Notes under the pieces: generated by a model | Database searches by the model: none | Seen by the model: the letters and a program-made list of their open reading frames with translations, nothing else | Told to the model about the DNA's origin: nothing | From: Sphingomonas sp. | GTDB taxonomy: Bacteria; Pseudomonadota; Alphaproteobacteria; Sphingomonadales; Sphingomonadaceae | DNA: 64,000 nt | Direction: 5' to 3' | Assembly (NCBI GenBank): GCA_017418975.1 | Contig: JAFOMG010000017.1 | Location: 682,001 to 746,000, forward strand | In this document: positions 55,212 to 64,000 of the stretch, in pieces | How the letters are laid out: each line of letters opens with the position of its first letter | Position numbering within the stretch: position 1 is the stretch's first letter | Program-made: the position numbers and the translations under genes

Positions 55212-58200
55212 GCGCGGACGAACAGCCCGGCCCGGTCGAGCGGGCGGGCCCCTGGCACGTCTTCATCCTGCGGCCGGTGGCGACCACGCTGCTGGCGGTG
55301 GCCGTGCTGCTCGCCGGGCTGGTCGCCTATCGCGTGCTGCCGCTGTCCGCGCTGCCCGAAGTCGATTACCCGACGATCGAGGTGCGCACCCTCTATCCCG
55401 GCGCCAGCCCGGACGTGATGGCGCTCACGGTCACCAGCCCGCTCGAGCGCCAGTTCGGCCAGATGGCGGGCCTGGCGCGGATGTCGTCGCAATCCTCGGC
55501 CGGCGCCTCGGTGATCACGCTCCAGTTCAAGCTCGACCTGTCGCTCGACGTCGCCGAGCAGGAAGTGCAGGCGGCGATCAACGCGGCGGGCACCTTGCTC
55601 CCGTCGGACCTCCCCGCCCCGCCCATCTACGCCAAGGTCAATCCCGCCGACGCGCCGATCGTGACGCTGGGCCTGACTTCGCGCACGCGAACCCTGGCCC
55701 AGATCGAGGATCTGGCCGACCAGCGCCTCGCCGCCAAGATCTCCCAGATGAGCGGCGTCGGCCTGGTGACGCTGTCGGGCGGCCAGCGGCCGGCGGTGCG
55801 CATCCAGGCCAATGTCCAGGCGCTGGCGTCGTACGGGCTCTCCACGGAGACGCTGCGCGCCGCGATCACCGCCGCGAACGCCAATGCCGCCAAGGGCAGC
55901 TTCGACGGACCCACCCGCTCCTGGTCGATCGACGGCAACGACCAGCTCGGCACGGCGCAGGAATATCGCGACCTGATCGTCGCCTGGCGCAACAATGCGC
56001 CGGTCAAGCTGAGCGACGTGGCGAATGTAGTCGATTCGACCGAGAATGTGCGCCTCGCCGCCTGGATGAACCGCACGCCGGCGGTGATCGTCGACGTCCA
56101 GCGCCAGCCCGGCGCCAATGTGATCGCGACGGTGGACGCGATCAAGGCGACGCTGCCCGCGCTCGAGGCCCAGCTTCCGCCCGACGTGCACGTGACCCTG
56201 CTCACCGATCGCACCGCCGGCATCCGCGCCTCGGTGGCGGACGTGCAGATTGAGCTCGCCTTCGCGGTCGTGCTGGTCACGCTGGCGATGTTCCTGTTCC
56301 TGGGCAGCCCGCGCGCCACCTTCGTCGCCAGCCTCGCCGTGCCGCTCTCGCTCGTCGGCGCCTTCGCCGCGATGTACCAGCTCGGCTATTCGATCAACAA
56401 CCTGACGCTGATGGCGATGACAATCGCGGCAGGCTTCGTGGTCGACGACGCGATCGTCGTCATCGAGAACATCCAGCGCCATATCGAGGAAGGCGACACG
56501 CCGCTCCAGGCGGCGCTCAAGGGATCGGGCGAGATCGGCTTCACGATCGTTTCGCTCACCGTCAGCCTGATCGCGGCGCTGGTGCCGCTGCTGTTCATGG
56601 GCGACGTGGTCGGCCGGCTCTTCCGCGAGTTCGCCGTGACGCTGTCGGTGACGATCGTGATCTCGGCCGGCGTCGCGCTCACGCTGGTGCCGATGCTTTC
56701 GGGCCGCTGGCTGCGGCGCGAATCGGAGGAACATCTCATTGCCCCGGTCCGCTGGTCGCTCGCGACGTTCGACCGGGTGGCGCACGGCTATGCCCGCGGC
56801 CTCGCCTGGGTGCTGGAGCGCCAGCGGCTGGTGCTGCTGCTCTTCGCCGGCACGCTGGCGCTCACCGGGCTGCTCGCCTTCGCCATTCCGAAGGGGCTGT
56901 TCCCCGAACAGGATACCGGCCAGCTCCAGGCAGTGGTGGTCGGGCCGCAGGAAGCCTCGTTCGCGCGGATGCAGGCGATCCAGACCCAGGTGGCCGACGC
57001 GGTGCTGCGCGATCCCGACGTGGACAGCCTGAGCGGCAATGTCGGCGTGGACGGCGTCAACCCCTCGCTCAACCAGGGGCGGATGCTGATCAACCTGAAG
57101 CCCCAGTCCGAGCGCGGCAGCCAGGCCGCGCTGCTCGACCGGCTGGCGGAGCGCGTCCATGGCATCCCCGGCGTCCAGGTCTATTTCCGCCCGGTCCAGG
57201 ATCTCACCATCGATTCTGAGGGCGGGCCGACGCGCTATCGCTTCGCGCTGCAGGGCGCGAACCAGGCGCAGGTCAACCAATGGGCGCAGCGGCTGACCGC
57301 GGCGCTGCGCCGCGAGCCCGCGCTCGCCAACGTCACGTCCGACGTGCTCGACCAGGGTCGGGCCGTGACGGTGACGATCGATCGCGAGAGCGCCGGGCGG
57401 CTGGGCATCAGCGCCTCGACGATCGACAGCGCGCTCTACGACGCGTTCGGCCAGCGCATCGTCTCGACGATCTTCACCGCCGCCAGCCAGTATCGGGTGA
57501 TCCTGGAGAGCCAGCCCGGCATGCTCACCTCACCGGACGCGCTGAACAGCCTCTATGTCCCCACCTCGAGCGGCACCTCGGTCCCGCTCGGCACGGTGGC
57601 GCGGTTCGACAAGGGCACCGCGCCGCTCCTCATCACGCGGGTCGGCCAGTTTCCCGCCGCGACGATCGGCTTCGATCCGGCGCCGGGCGTCTCGCTGGGC
57701 GCCGCGGTGGACGCCGTGGCGCGGGTGGAGGCGAAGATCCGCGTGCCCGCGTCGCTCGACACCCATTTCCAGGGCGCGGCGGAAGCGTTCCGCAGCTCGC
57801 TCGGCAACGAGTTCTGGCTGATCCTCGCCGCGGTGGTGATCGTCTATATCGTGCTGGGCGTGCTCTATGAGAGCTTCATCCACCCGCTCACCATCCTCTC
57901 CACCCTGCCCGCCGCCGCGGTGGGAGCGCTGCTCGCGCTGATCCTGTCGGGCGAGGGGCTGGGCGTGATCGGGATCATCGGCATCGTGCTGCTGATCGGC
58001 ATCGTCAAGAAGAACGCGATCATGATGATCGACTTCGCGATCCGGGCCCAGCGCGAGGAAGGAATGGAGGCCGATGCCGCGATCCGCCAGGCGGCGCGGC
58101 TGCGCTTCCGCCCGATCCTGATGACCACCTTCGCCGCCCTGTTCGCCGCGCTGCCGATGATCTTCGGATCGGGCATGGGCTCCGAGCTGCGCCAGCCGCT

Positions 58201-58342
58201 CGGCCTCGCCATCGCGGGCGGGCTGATCGTCAGCCAGCTGCTCACCCTGTTCACCACGCCGGTGATCTTCCTGGCGTTCGAGCGGCTGGGTGCCCGCTTC
58301 GGCCGGGCCGGGCCGCCCGCGGAAGCACCGGCGGCGGCATGA
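55208..58342 (+). CDS. mdtB: RND multidrug transporter, MdtB-like
   Basis: 1044 residues. Proton-driven pump with twelve membrane segments and two large periplasmic loops. Characteristic FILRPVATTLLAVAVLLAG start, AGFVVDDAIVVIENIQRHIE (TM4 aspartates), GIVKKNAIMMIDFAI. GTG start overlaps mdtA (GTGA). Adjacent mdtC-like gene implies a B/C heteromer as in E. coli MdtABC. Confidence 0.93.
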   Translation: MSADEQPGPVERAGPWHVFILRPVATTLLAVAVLLAGLVAYRVLPLSALPEVDYPTIEVRTLYPGASPDVMALTVTSPLERQFGQMAGLARMSSQSSAGASVITLQFKLDLSLDVAEQEVQAAINAAGTLLPSDLPAPPIYAKVNPADAPIVTLGLTSRTRTLAQIEDLADQRLAAKISQMSGVGLVTLSGGQRPAVRIQANVQALASYGLSTETLRAAITAANANAAKGSFDGPTRSWSIDGNDQLGTAQEYRDLIVAWRNNAPVKLSDVANVVDSTENVRLAAWMNRTPAVIVDVQRQPGANVIATVDAIKATLPALEAQLPPDVHVTLLTDRTAGIRASVADVQIELAFAVVLVTLAMFLFLGSPRATFVASLAVPLSLVGAFAAMYQLGYSINNLTLMAMTIAAGFVVDDAIVVIENIQRHIEEGDTPLQAALKGSGEIGFTIVSLTVSLIAALVPLLFMGDVVGRLFREFAVTLSVTIVISAGVALTLVPMLSGRWLRRESEEHLIAPVRWSLATFDRVAHGYARGLAWVLERQRLVLLLFAGTLALTGLLAFAIPKGLFPEQDTGQLQAVVVGPQEASFARMQAIQTQVADAVLRDPDVDSLSGNVGVDGVNPSLNQGRMLINLKPQSERGSQAALLDRLAERVHGIPGVQVYFRPVQDLTIDSEGGPTRYRFALQGANQAQVNQWAQRLTAALRREPALANVTSDVLDQGRAVTVTIDRESAGRLGISASTIDSALYDAFGQRIVSTIFTAASQYRVILESQPGMLTSPDALNSLYVPTSSGTSVPLGTVARFDKGTAPLLITRVGQFPAATIGFDPAPGVSLGAAVDAVARVEAKIRVPASLDTHFQGAAEAFRSSLGNEFWLILAAVVIVYIVLGVLYESFIHPLTILSTLPAAAVGALLALILSGEGLGVIGIIGIVLLIGIVKKNAIMMIDFAIRAQREEGMEADAAIRQAARLRFRPILMTTFAALFAALPMIFGSGMGSELRQPLGLAIAGGLIVSQLLTLFTTPVIFLAFERLGARFGRAGPPAEAPAAA

Positions 58343-61300
58343 ACCTCTCCGCCCCCTTCATCCGCCGGCCGGTCGGCACGCTGCTGCTGACGCTCGGGCT
58401 GATGCTGGCCGGGGTGGCGGCGACGCTTTCGATCCCGGTATCGCCCCTGCCGCAGATCGACCTGCCGACGATCAGCGTCACCGCGACGCTGAACGGCGCC
58501 AGCCCGTCGAACATGGCCTCCAGCGTCGCCGCGCCCCTGGAGAAGCGGCTGGGCACGATCGCGGGGGTGACGCAGATGACATCCGCCTCGTCCACCGGAT
58601 CGACGCGGATCACGCTGCAATTCGACCTGAGCCGCGACATCGACGGTGCCGCGCGCGACGTGCAGGCGGCGATCAACGCGGCCCGCGCCGACCTGCCGGC
58701 GACGCTGCGCACCAACCCCACCTATCGCAAGGTCAATCCCGCCGACGCGCCGATCATGATCCTGGCGCTCACGTCGGACCGGCGCAGCCCCGCCGAGATC
58801 TTCGACACCGTCTCCGCCATCGTGCAGCAGCGCCTGCTCCAGGTGGAGGGCGTGGGCGATGTCGAGCTGGGCGGCGCGGCGCTCCCCTCTGTGCGGGTCG
58901 ACGTCAATCCGCTCGCCGTGGCCCGCTACGGCATCCCGCTCGAGGACGTGCGCGCGGCCCTGTCCGCCAGCGCCGCCAATCGCCCGCGCGGCCTGATCGA
59001 GGGATCGGGGCTGGCCTGGCAGATCTATGCCGACACGCCGGGCGTGCGCGCCGAGGATTTCCGCGACCTGCCCATCGCCAGCCGCAGCGGGACGCTGGTG
59101 CGGCTCCAGGACATCGCCAATGTCCATGACGGGCCCGAGGACGTGCGCACCATGGGCCTGTTCAACGGCCAGCGCGCCGTCATGGTGGTGATCACCCGCC
59201 AGCCGGGCGCCAACATCGTGGCGACCGTGAACGCCGTGAAGGCGGCCCTGCCCCGGCTCCAGGCGTCGATCCCCGCCGATGTGAAGCTCCATCTCGCCAG
59301 CGACCGCACCACCACGATCCGCGCCTCGTTGCGCGAAGTGGAGATCACCCTGCTGATCGCCACGCTGCTGGTGGTGGGGGTGGTGAGCCTGTTCCTGCGC
59401 TCGCTGCGCGCCACGCTGGTGCCCGCCATGGCCGTGCTCACCTCGCTGCTCGGCACGGTGGCGGTGATCTACATGCTGGGCTTCTCGCTCAACAACCTCT
59501 CGCTGATGGCGCTCACCGTGGCGACCGGCTTCGTCGTCGACGACGCCATCGTGGTGGTGGAGAACATCGCCCGCCATATCGAGCGCGGGATGAAGCCGGT
59601 GCAGGCCGCGCTCACCGGCGCGCGCGAAGTGGGTTTCACCGTGCTCTCGATCTCGGCGAGCCTGATCGCGGTGTTCATCCCGCTGCTGTTCATGGGCGGC
59701 GTGGTCGGGCGGCTGTTCCGCGAGTTCGCGGTGACCATGTCGGTGGCGGTCGCGATCAGCCTGGTGATCTCGCTCACCGCCACGCCGATGCTCGCCGCGC
59801 TGGTGCTGCGCCGCGAGGAACGCACGCCCCGCTTCGCGCAATGGTTCGAGCGCGGCTTCGAGCATGTGCGCGCACGCTATTCCCACGGGCTCGACCGCGC
59901 CCTCGCGCATCGCGGCATCACGCTGGCGCTGCTCGCCGCGACGGTCGCGCTCAACGTTGCGCTGATCGTCCAGGCGCCCAAGGGCCTGTTCCCCGAACAG
60001 GATACCGGCTCGCTGATGGGCGGCGTGCATGTCGACCAGAGCATGTCGTTCAGCGCGGTGCAGTCCCGGCTGATCCAGATCGTCGGGATGGTGAAGCGCG
60101 ATCCCGCGGTGGCCGATGTCGTGGCCTTTACCGGCGGCTCGCGCACGGGCGGCGCGTTCCTGTTCATCATGCTGAAGCAGGGCAAGCGCGATCCCGCCCG
60201 CACGGTGATCAACCGGCTGCGCCCCCAGCTCGGCCGGGTCACCGGCGTCACCGCCTTCCTCAACCCGGTGCAGGACCTGCAGACCGGCGGCCGCAGCGCC
60301 AACAGCAGCTATCAATATACGCTCCAGGCCAACGACCCCGTCACGCTGCGCGCGGCCGGCACCAAGCTGGTGGAGCTGATGAAGCGCGAGCCCCAGACCT
60401 TCACCGACGTCGATATCGACCAGCAGGACGGCGGCTCCGAGACCTATCTCACGATCGACCGCGTCGCCGCGGCACGGCTGGGGATCACCAACCAGGCGAT
60501 CGACAACGCCCTGTACGATGCCTTTGGCCAGCGCCAGGCAGTGACGCTCTATTCGGGGCTCAACCAATATCATGTCGTGCTGGGCGTCGCGCCCGAGTTC
60601 AGCACCTCGCCCGAGGCATTGAACGGCACCTATGTTCCCGCCGGCGCGGGCAGCGCGGCGGCGGCGGCGGGCTCCGCGCCGGTGTCGACCACGGGCGCGG
60701 GCCGCGATGCCTCGACGGGCAATGCAGTGAACACCACGCCCGCCACGATCGTGCCGATCTCCACCATCGCGCGCTGGCAGAACAACTCGACCCCGGCGAT
60801 CGTGAACCATCAGGGCGGCGAGCCCTCGGCCACCGTCTCGTTCAACCTGCCGAACGGCGTCACGCTCGGCCAGGCGGCGGCGCGGCTGATCGCGATCCAG
60901 CGCGGCGCCGGGCTGCCCGCCACCGTGCATGGCGGCTTCGCCGGCAATGCCCAGCTGCTCCAGCAATCCATGGGATCGATGCCGCTGCTGATCCTCGCCG
61001 CGCTGGTCGCCATCTATCTGGTGCTCGGCATCCTCTACGAAAGCGCGATCCACCCGATCACCATCCTCTCGACCATCCCCTCGGCCGGCGTCGGCGCGGT
61101 GGTGGCGCTGATGCTGGCGGGAATGCAGCTCGACGTGATCGGGCTGATCGCGATCATCCTGCTGATCGGTATCGTCAAGAAGAACGCGATCCTGATCATC
61201 GACTTCGCGCTGGACGCCGAGCGCGGGCGCGGCCTCGCTCCGGTCGACGCCATCCGCGAGGCGGCGCTGCAGCGCTTCCGCCCGATCGTGATGACCACCC

Positions 61301-61530
61301 TCGCGGCGGCGCTGGGCGCGCTGCCGCTGGCGATCGGCTTCGGCGAGGGCGCGGAGATGCGCCAGCCGCTGGGCGTCGCCATCGTCGGCGGGCTGGTCGC
61401 CGCGCAATTCCTGACCCTGTTCACCACACCGGTGGTGTTCCTCGCCCTCGACCGGTTCCGCCGCCGCAGCCCGCACGAGCGGCTGCTGGCACGGCACGAC
61501 CCGGGCGACCCCGGACTGGAGCCCGCATGA
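58339..61530 (+). CDS. mdtC: RND multidrug transporter, MdtC-like
   Basis: 1063 residues, the partner of the preceding pump. TM4 motif ATGFVVDDAIVVVENIARHI and GIVKKNAILIIDFALDAERG conserved. A Ser/Ala/Thr-rich insert (AGAGSAAAAAGSAPVSTTG) in the second periplasmic half is unusual. ATG overlaps mdtB by 4 bp (ATGA). Confidence 0.93.
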   Translation: MNLSAPFIRRPVGTLLLTLGLMLAGVAATLSIPVSPLPQIDLPTISVTATLNGASPSNMASSVAAPLEKRLGTIAGVTQMTSASSTGSTRITLQFDLSRDIDGAARDVQAAINAARADLPATLRTNPTYRKVNPADAPIMILALTSDRRSPAEIFDTVSAIVQQRLLQVEGVGDVELGGAALPSVRVDVNPLAVARYGIPLEDVRAALSASAANRPRGLIEGSGLAWQIYADTPGVRAEDFRDLPIASRSGTLVRLQDIANVHDGPEDVRTMGLFNGQRAVMVVITRQPGANIVATVNAVKAALPRLQASIPADVKLHLASDRTTTIRASLREVEITLLIATLLVVGVVSLFLRSLRATLVPAMAVLTSLLGTVAVIYMLGFSLNNLSLMALTVATGFVVDDAIVVVENIARHIERGMKPVQAALTGAREVGFTVLSISASLIAVFIPLLFMGGVVGRLFREFAVTMSVAVAISLVISLTATPMLAALVLRREERTPRFAQWFERGFEHVRARYSHGLDRALAHRGITLALLAATVALNVALIVQAPKGLFPEQDTGSLMGGVHVDQSMSFSAVQSRLIQIVGMVKRDPAVADVVAFTGGSRTGGAFLFIMLKQGKRDPARTVINRLRPQLGRVTGVTAFLNPVQDLQTGGRSANSSYQYTLQANDPVTLRAAGTKLVELMKREPQTFTDVDIDQQDGGSETYLTIDRVAAARLGITNQAIDNALYDAFGQRQAVTLYSGLNQYHVVLGVAPEFSTSPEALNGTYVPAGAGSAAAAAGSAPVSTTGAGRDASTGNAVNTTPATIVPISTIARWQNNSTPAIVNHQGGEPSATVSFNLPNGVTLGQAAARLIAIQRGAGLPATVHGGFAGNAQLLQQSMGSMPLLILAALVAIYLVLGILYESAIHPITILSTIPSAGVGAVVALMLAGMQLDVIGLIAIILLIGIVKKNAILIIDFALDAERGRGLAPVDAIREAALQRFRPIVMTTLAAALGALPLAIGFGEGAEMRQPLGVAIVGGLVAAQFLTLFTTPVVFLALDRFRRRSPHERLLARHDPGDPGLEPA

Positions 61531-62957
61531 CCCGAACCCGCCCCCTGCTCGCCCTGCCCGCGCTCGCCGCGACGCTGCTCTCCGGGTGCAACCTGGCGCC
61601 GCCCTATGCGCGGCCGAGCACCGCCACCGTCCCGGCGAGCTTCAAGGAAGCGCCGGGATGGCGCCCCGCCACCCCTTCGGATGCCATGGCCAAGGGCGAA
61701 TGGTGGACGATGTTCGGCGATCCCGTGCTCGACGATCTCGAGCGGCGGGTGATCGTCTCCAACCAGAATCTCGCCGCGGCCAAGGCCACCTATGACGCGG
61801 CCCGGGCGCTGGTGCGCGAGCAGCGTGCCGCCGCGCTCCCCACGGTCAGCCTGCAGGCCAATGCGAACGACAGCGGGGGGCTGGCGGCGAACAGCAGCAT
61901 CAAGCCCGCGGGCTCGATCCAGCTCGGGCTGCAAGCGAGCTGGGAGCCCGATCTGTGGGGCAAGATCGGCAACACCGTGTCGCAGGCCCGGGCGCAGGCA
62001 CAGGGGAGCGAGGCCGATCTCGCCAACGCCACGCTGTCGGCCCAGGCCGAGCTGGCGCTCGACTATGTCCAGCTGCGCGGGATCGAAGCCCAGAAAGTCG
62101 CGCTCGACGCGACGGTGGTGGATTATGAGCGCGCGCTCACCATCACCACCAATCTCTACAATGCCGGCGTATCGGCGCGCGCGGACGTGCTCCAGGCGGA
62201 GACCGCCCTGCGCAACGCGCGCGGCGATGCCGCCGACCTGATCCGCCAGCGCGCGCTGCTCGAACATGCGATCGCGGTGCTGGTGGGCGAGAATCCCTCC
62301 ACCTTCTCGATCGCGCCCGCCGCGACCTGGAACCGCGCGGTGCCCGAAGTGCCCGCGATCCTGCCCGGCGAGCTGATCGAGCGCCGGCCCGACATCGCCT
62401 CGGCCGAGCGCGGCGTGGCGGCGGCCAATGCCAATATCGGCGTCCAGCGCGCCGCCTTCTTCCCCACGATCGGGCTCACCGGCCAGATCGGGCAGCAATC
62501 CTCCGCGCTCGGCGCATTGTTCGGAGTGGCGAGCAGCGCCTGGTCGCTGGGGCTCACCGGCGCGCTGACCTTGCTCGATTTCGGCGCGCGCACGGCCAAG
62601 GTCGATCAGGCGCGCGCGCAATATGCCCAGACGGTGGCGGCGTATCGCCAGGCCGTGCTCACGGCCTTTCAGCAGGTGGAGGACCAGCTCGCCGCCGTGC
62701 GCGTGCTCGATACCGTCGCGACCGAGCGCGCAGCGGCCGCCACCGCCGCCAATGCGGCCGAGCGGATCGCGCGCAACCAATATGGGGCGGGCACGGTCGC
62801 CTATTCGAGCGTGATCGTGGCACAGAACACCGCGCTGGCGGCGCGCAACACCGATATCCTCGCCGTGGTCAACCGGCAGGTTGCCGCCATCTCGCTGGTC
62901 CAGGCGATCGGCGGCGGCTGGCATACGCCCGATCCGCGCACGCCGCTGCCCCGCTGA
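61527..62957 (+). CDS. RND outer-membrane factor lipoprotein (NodT/OprM-like)
   Basis: 476 residues, signal and lipobox LLSGC (Cys21). TolC-type trimeric channel: two repeats of long helices (NLAAAKATYDAARALVREQR; YDVQLRGIEAQ-like region; NANIGVQRAAFFPTIGLTG) and the ERRPDIASAERGV motif. ATG overlaps the mdtC stop (ATGA), so all four efflux genes form one coupled unit, complete for substrate export across both membranes. Confidence 0.93.
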   Translation: MTRTRPLLALPALAATLLSGCNLAPPYARPSTATVPASFKEAPGWRPATPSDAMAKGEWWTMFGDPVLDDLERRVIVSNQNLAAAKATYDAARALVREQRAAALPTVSLQANANDSGGLAANSSIKPAGSIQLGLQASWEPDLWGKIGNTVSQARAQAQGSEADLANATLSAQAELALDYVQLRGIEAQKVALDATVVDYERALTITTNLYNAGVSARADVLQAETALRNARGDAADLIRQRALLEHAIAVLVGENPSTFSIAPAATWNRAVPEVPAILPGELIERRPDIASAERGVAAANANIGVQRAAFFPTIGLTGQIGQQSSALGALFGVASSAWSLGLTGALTLLDFGARTAKVDQARAQYAQTVAAYRQAVLTAFQQVEDQLAAVRVLDTVATERAAAATAANAAERIARNQYGAGTVAYSSVIVAQNTALAARNTDILAVVNRQVAAISLVQAIGGGWHTPDPRTPLPR

Positions 62958-62996
62958 CCGCACCCTCGCCGGCAGGGCAAGGGTGCGGGCCGTGGC

Positions 62997-63728
62997 TTAC
63001 CGGCGCTTGACCACGCGCTGCTCGACCACCTGATCGAGGGTCCAGCGAATGGAAGAGGCATCCGCCGGCGGATTGGCGATCTTCTCCTCGATGATCCGGA
63101 TGCGATATTCGATCCCCGGCTGCGGCTCGAAGCCGACAATGCCGCCATAATGGAGCTGCCAGGGATCGCTTTCCTTGGTGCGCACCTGGAGGCAGGTCAT
63201 CGGCGCGACGCCGGTGCACGGCCTGGTCTCGGCCGAGACGTAGATGAACTTGCGCAGCGCGTTCGCGGCGGGCTTGTGCGCGGCGCGATAGGTCAGGGTG
63301 GCGCCGTTCGCGGTCCGCAGCACGAGGCGGTTGCCATCGATCCGGTAGGAACGGACCGCGGCGAGGCTGGCGACATAGGCGCGCTCGGTCGCCATTGCCG
63401 GCTCGGGGCAGGCCATGAGCGTGCTCGCGAACTGGCCCTTGCCGTCGCCGAGCCGGATCGTCCGCCCCTTCACCCGATAGGCGCCGCCGGCGCGATTGCA
63501 TCCCGTGTCCGCGGAGAAGCTGTGGCGGCCGGCGTCAAAATCGAGCCGGAGCGGCCTGCCCTCCGGCAGCTTGCGGCCGCTCCAGGCCACGAGGTCCCAG
63601 TGATGCGCGGCCAGGGCGGCCGTCCCGGTGCGCTGCGGCGCGGGTGCCGCCACTGCGGCGGTCGCGCCGGCAGAGGCCAGGGCAAGGAGACCAATCGCGG
63701 CCCGACCGGCCGGATGCGAGAAAATCAT
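62997..63728 (-). CDS. Secreted META-domain protein with C-terminal DUF4377
   Basis: 243 residues, signal peptide AAIGLLALASAGATAAVAA. META domain (HHWDLVAWSGRKLPEGRPLR, DTGCNRAGGAYRV) as in HslJ-type stress proteins, followed by DUF4377 (CTGVAPMTCLQVRTK and PPADASSIRWTLDQVV). GGGAG precedes the ATG 63728. Convergent with the efflux operon. Likely periplasmic or outer-membrane associated; exact role unknown. The 272 bases from here to the window end show no gene. Confidence 0.85.
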   Translation of the reverse strand: MIFSHPAGRAAIGLLALASAGATAAVAAPAPQRTGTAALAAHHWDLVAWSGRKLPEGRPLRLDFDAGRHSFSADTGCNRAGGAYRVKGRTIRLGDGKGQFASTLMACPEPAMATERAYVASLAAVRSYRIDGNRLVLRTANGATLTYRAAHKPAANALRKFIYVSAETRPCTGVAPMTCLQVRTKESDPWQLHYGGIVGFEPQPGIEYRIRIIEEKIANPPADASSIRWTLDQVVEQRVVKRR

Positions 63729-64000
63729 GTCAAACTCCCGTTGATACTGGCGCCGCCTGTGGACGCGGCGGAATGAACGAGACGTGTCCCCGCCGTTGCC
63801 GGCCTGAAAGGAGCGGCGCCCCGCCAGGGCCCGGATCAGCCGGTGGTGACGGCGCGATCCTATGCCAGGCCGGCGCGATTGACGAGCGGCGCCGGCTTCC
63901 CAATGATCGGACTCGTTCAGGCGCATCGATCAACGATGGCCGCAGCATGGGCGCGGGCCGGCACCATCGGCGCGCGGAGAGGATGAGGACAGGCGTGACG

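Noticed and set aside
57865..61497. 1210-residue frame antisense to the RND transporter
   Set aside because: The same effect over mdtC; the sense gene is unmistakable and the antisense product is low-complexity and charged.

Overview
The window reads as chromosome of a high-GC alphaproteobacterium, most likely a sphingomonad (Sphingomonadaceae). The case rests on the gene complement (def, recR, fmt-truA, dnaE1, gyrA, an ETF-quinone oxidoreductase), the protein flavour, a GTTC-N7-GTTC type SOS box, and many short palindromic intergenic repeats of the kind common in such genomes. No species can be named from sequence alone.

Layout. 1-32.8 kb is a housekeeping block of short operons with many 4-bp ATGA/GTGA stop-start overlaps: rmuC and def (-), recR (-), fmt-truA (+), a leftward run (ilvD, lipoprotein, NAD(P)HX repair enzyme, RNA m5U methyltransferase), a leftward crotonase/N-formylglutamate amidohydrolase pair, ETF-QO/TPR/ispE (-), UDG-like/lytic transglycosylase/MoaB (+), a YbjN-like and a VOC protein (-), a PA0069-type radical SAM gene behind an SOS box (+), a secreted SGNH-deacetylase fusion (-) facing an M1 aminopeptidase (+), an acyl-CoA ligase and dnaE1 (-). 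33-39 kb holds an MraZ paralogue pair, a PadR regulator coupled to a SEDS(FtsW/RodA)-like membrane protein, gyrA, a DUF952 gene and tRNA-Glu(CTC).

39.07-47.89 kb is an integrated island of about 8.8 kb. It is bounded by a perfect 54-bp repeat of the tRNA-Glu 3' end and carries, at its right end, a tyrosine integrase and an AlpA-like excisionase. Cargo: an undescribed divergent pair (membrane-anchored protein / AlbA_2-domain protein), an arsenic operon (arsR-arsC-acr3-arsN2-arsH), a small membrane protein divergent from an XRE regulator, and about 1 kb of gene-poor, dyad-rich DNA.

48-64 kb returns to chromosome: a CPBP (CAAX-type) membrane protease, a chaperone-usher pilus operon (pilin-pilin-usher-chaperone), a tightly coupled MdtABC-type RND efflux operon with its own outer-membrane factor, and a META/DUF4377 secreted protein.

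The most unusual content is non-coding. A family of large palindromic repeats has three copies. Two of them share the same outer flanks in the same orientation but carry the core in opposite orientation, and one is interrupted by a second, MITE-like 145-bp element also found elsewhere in the window. All functional calls rest on reading motifs by eye; no database search was run.
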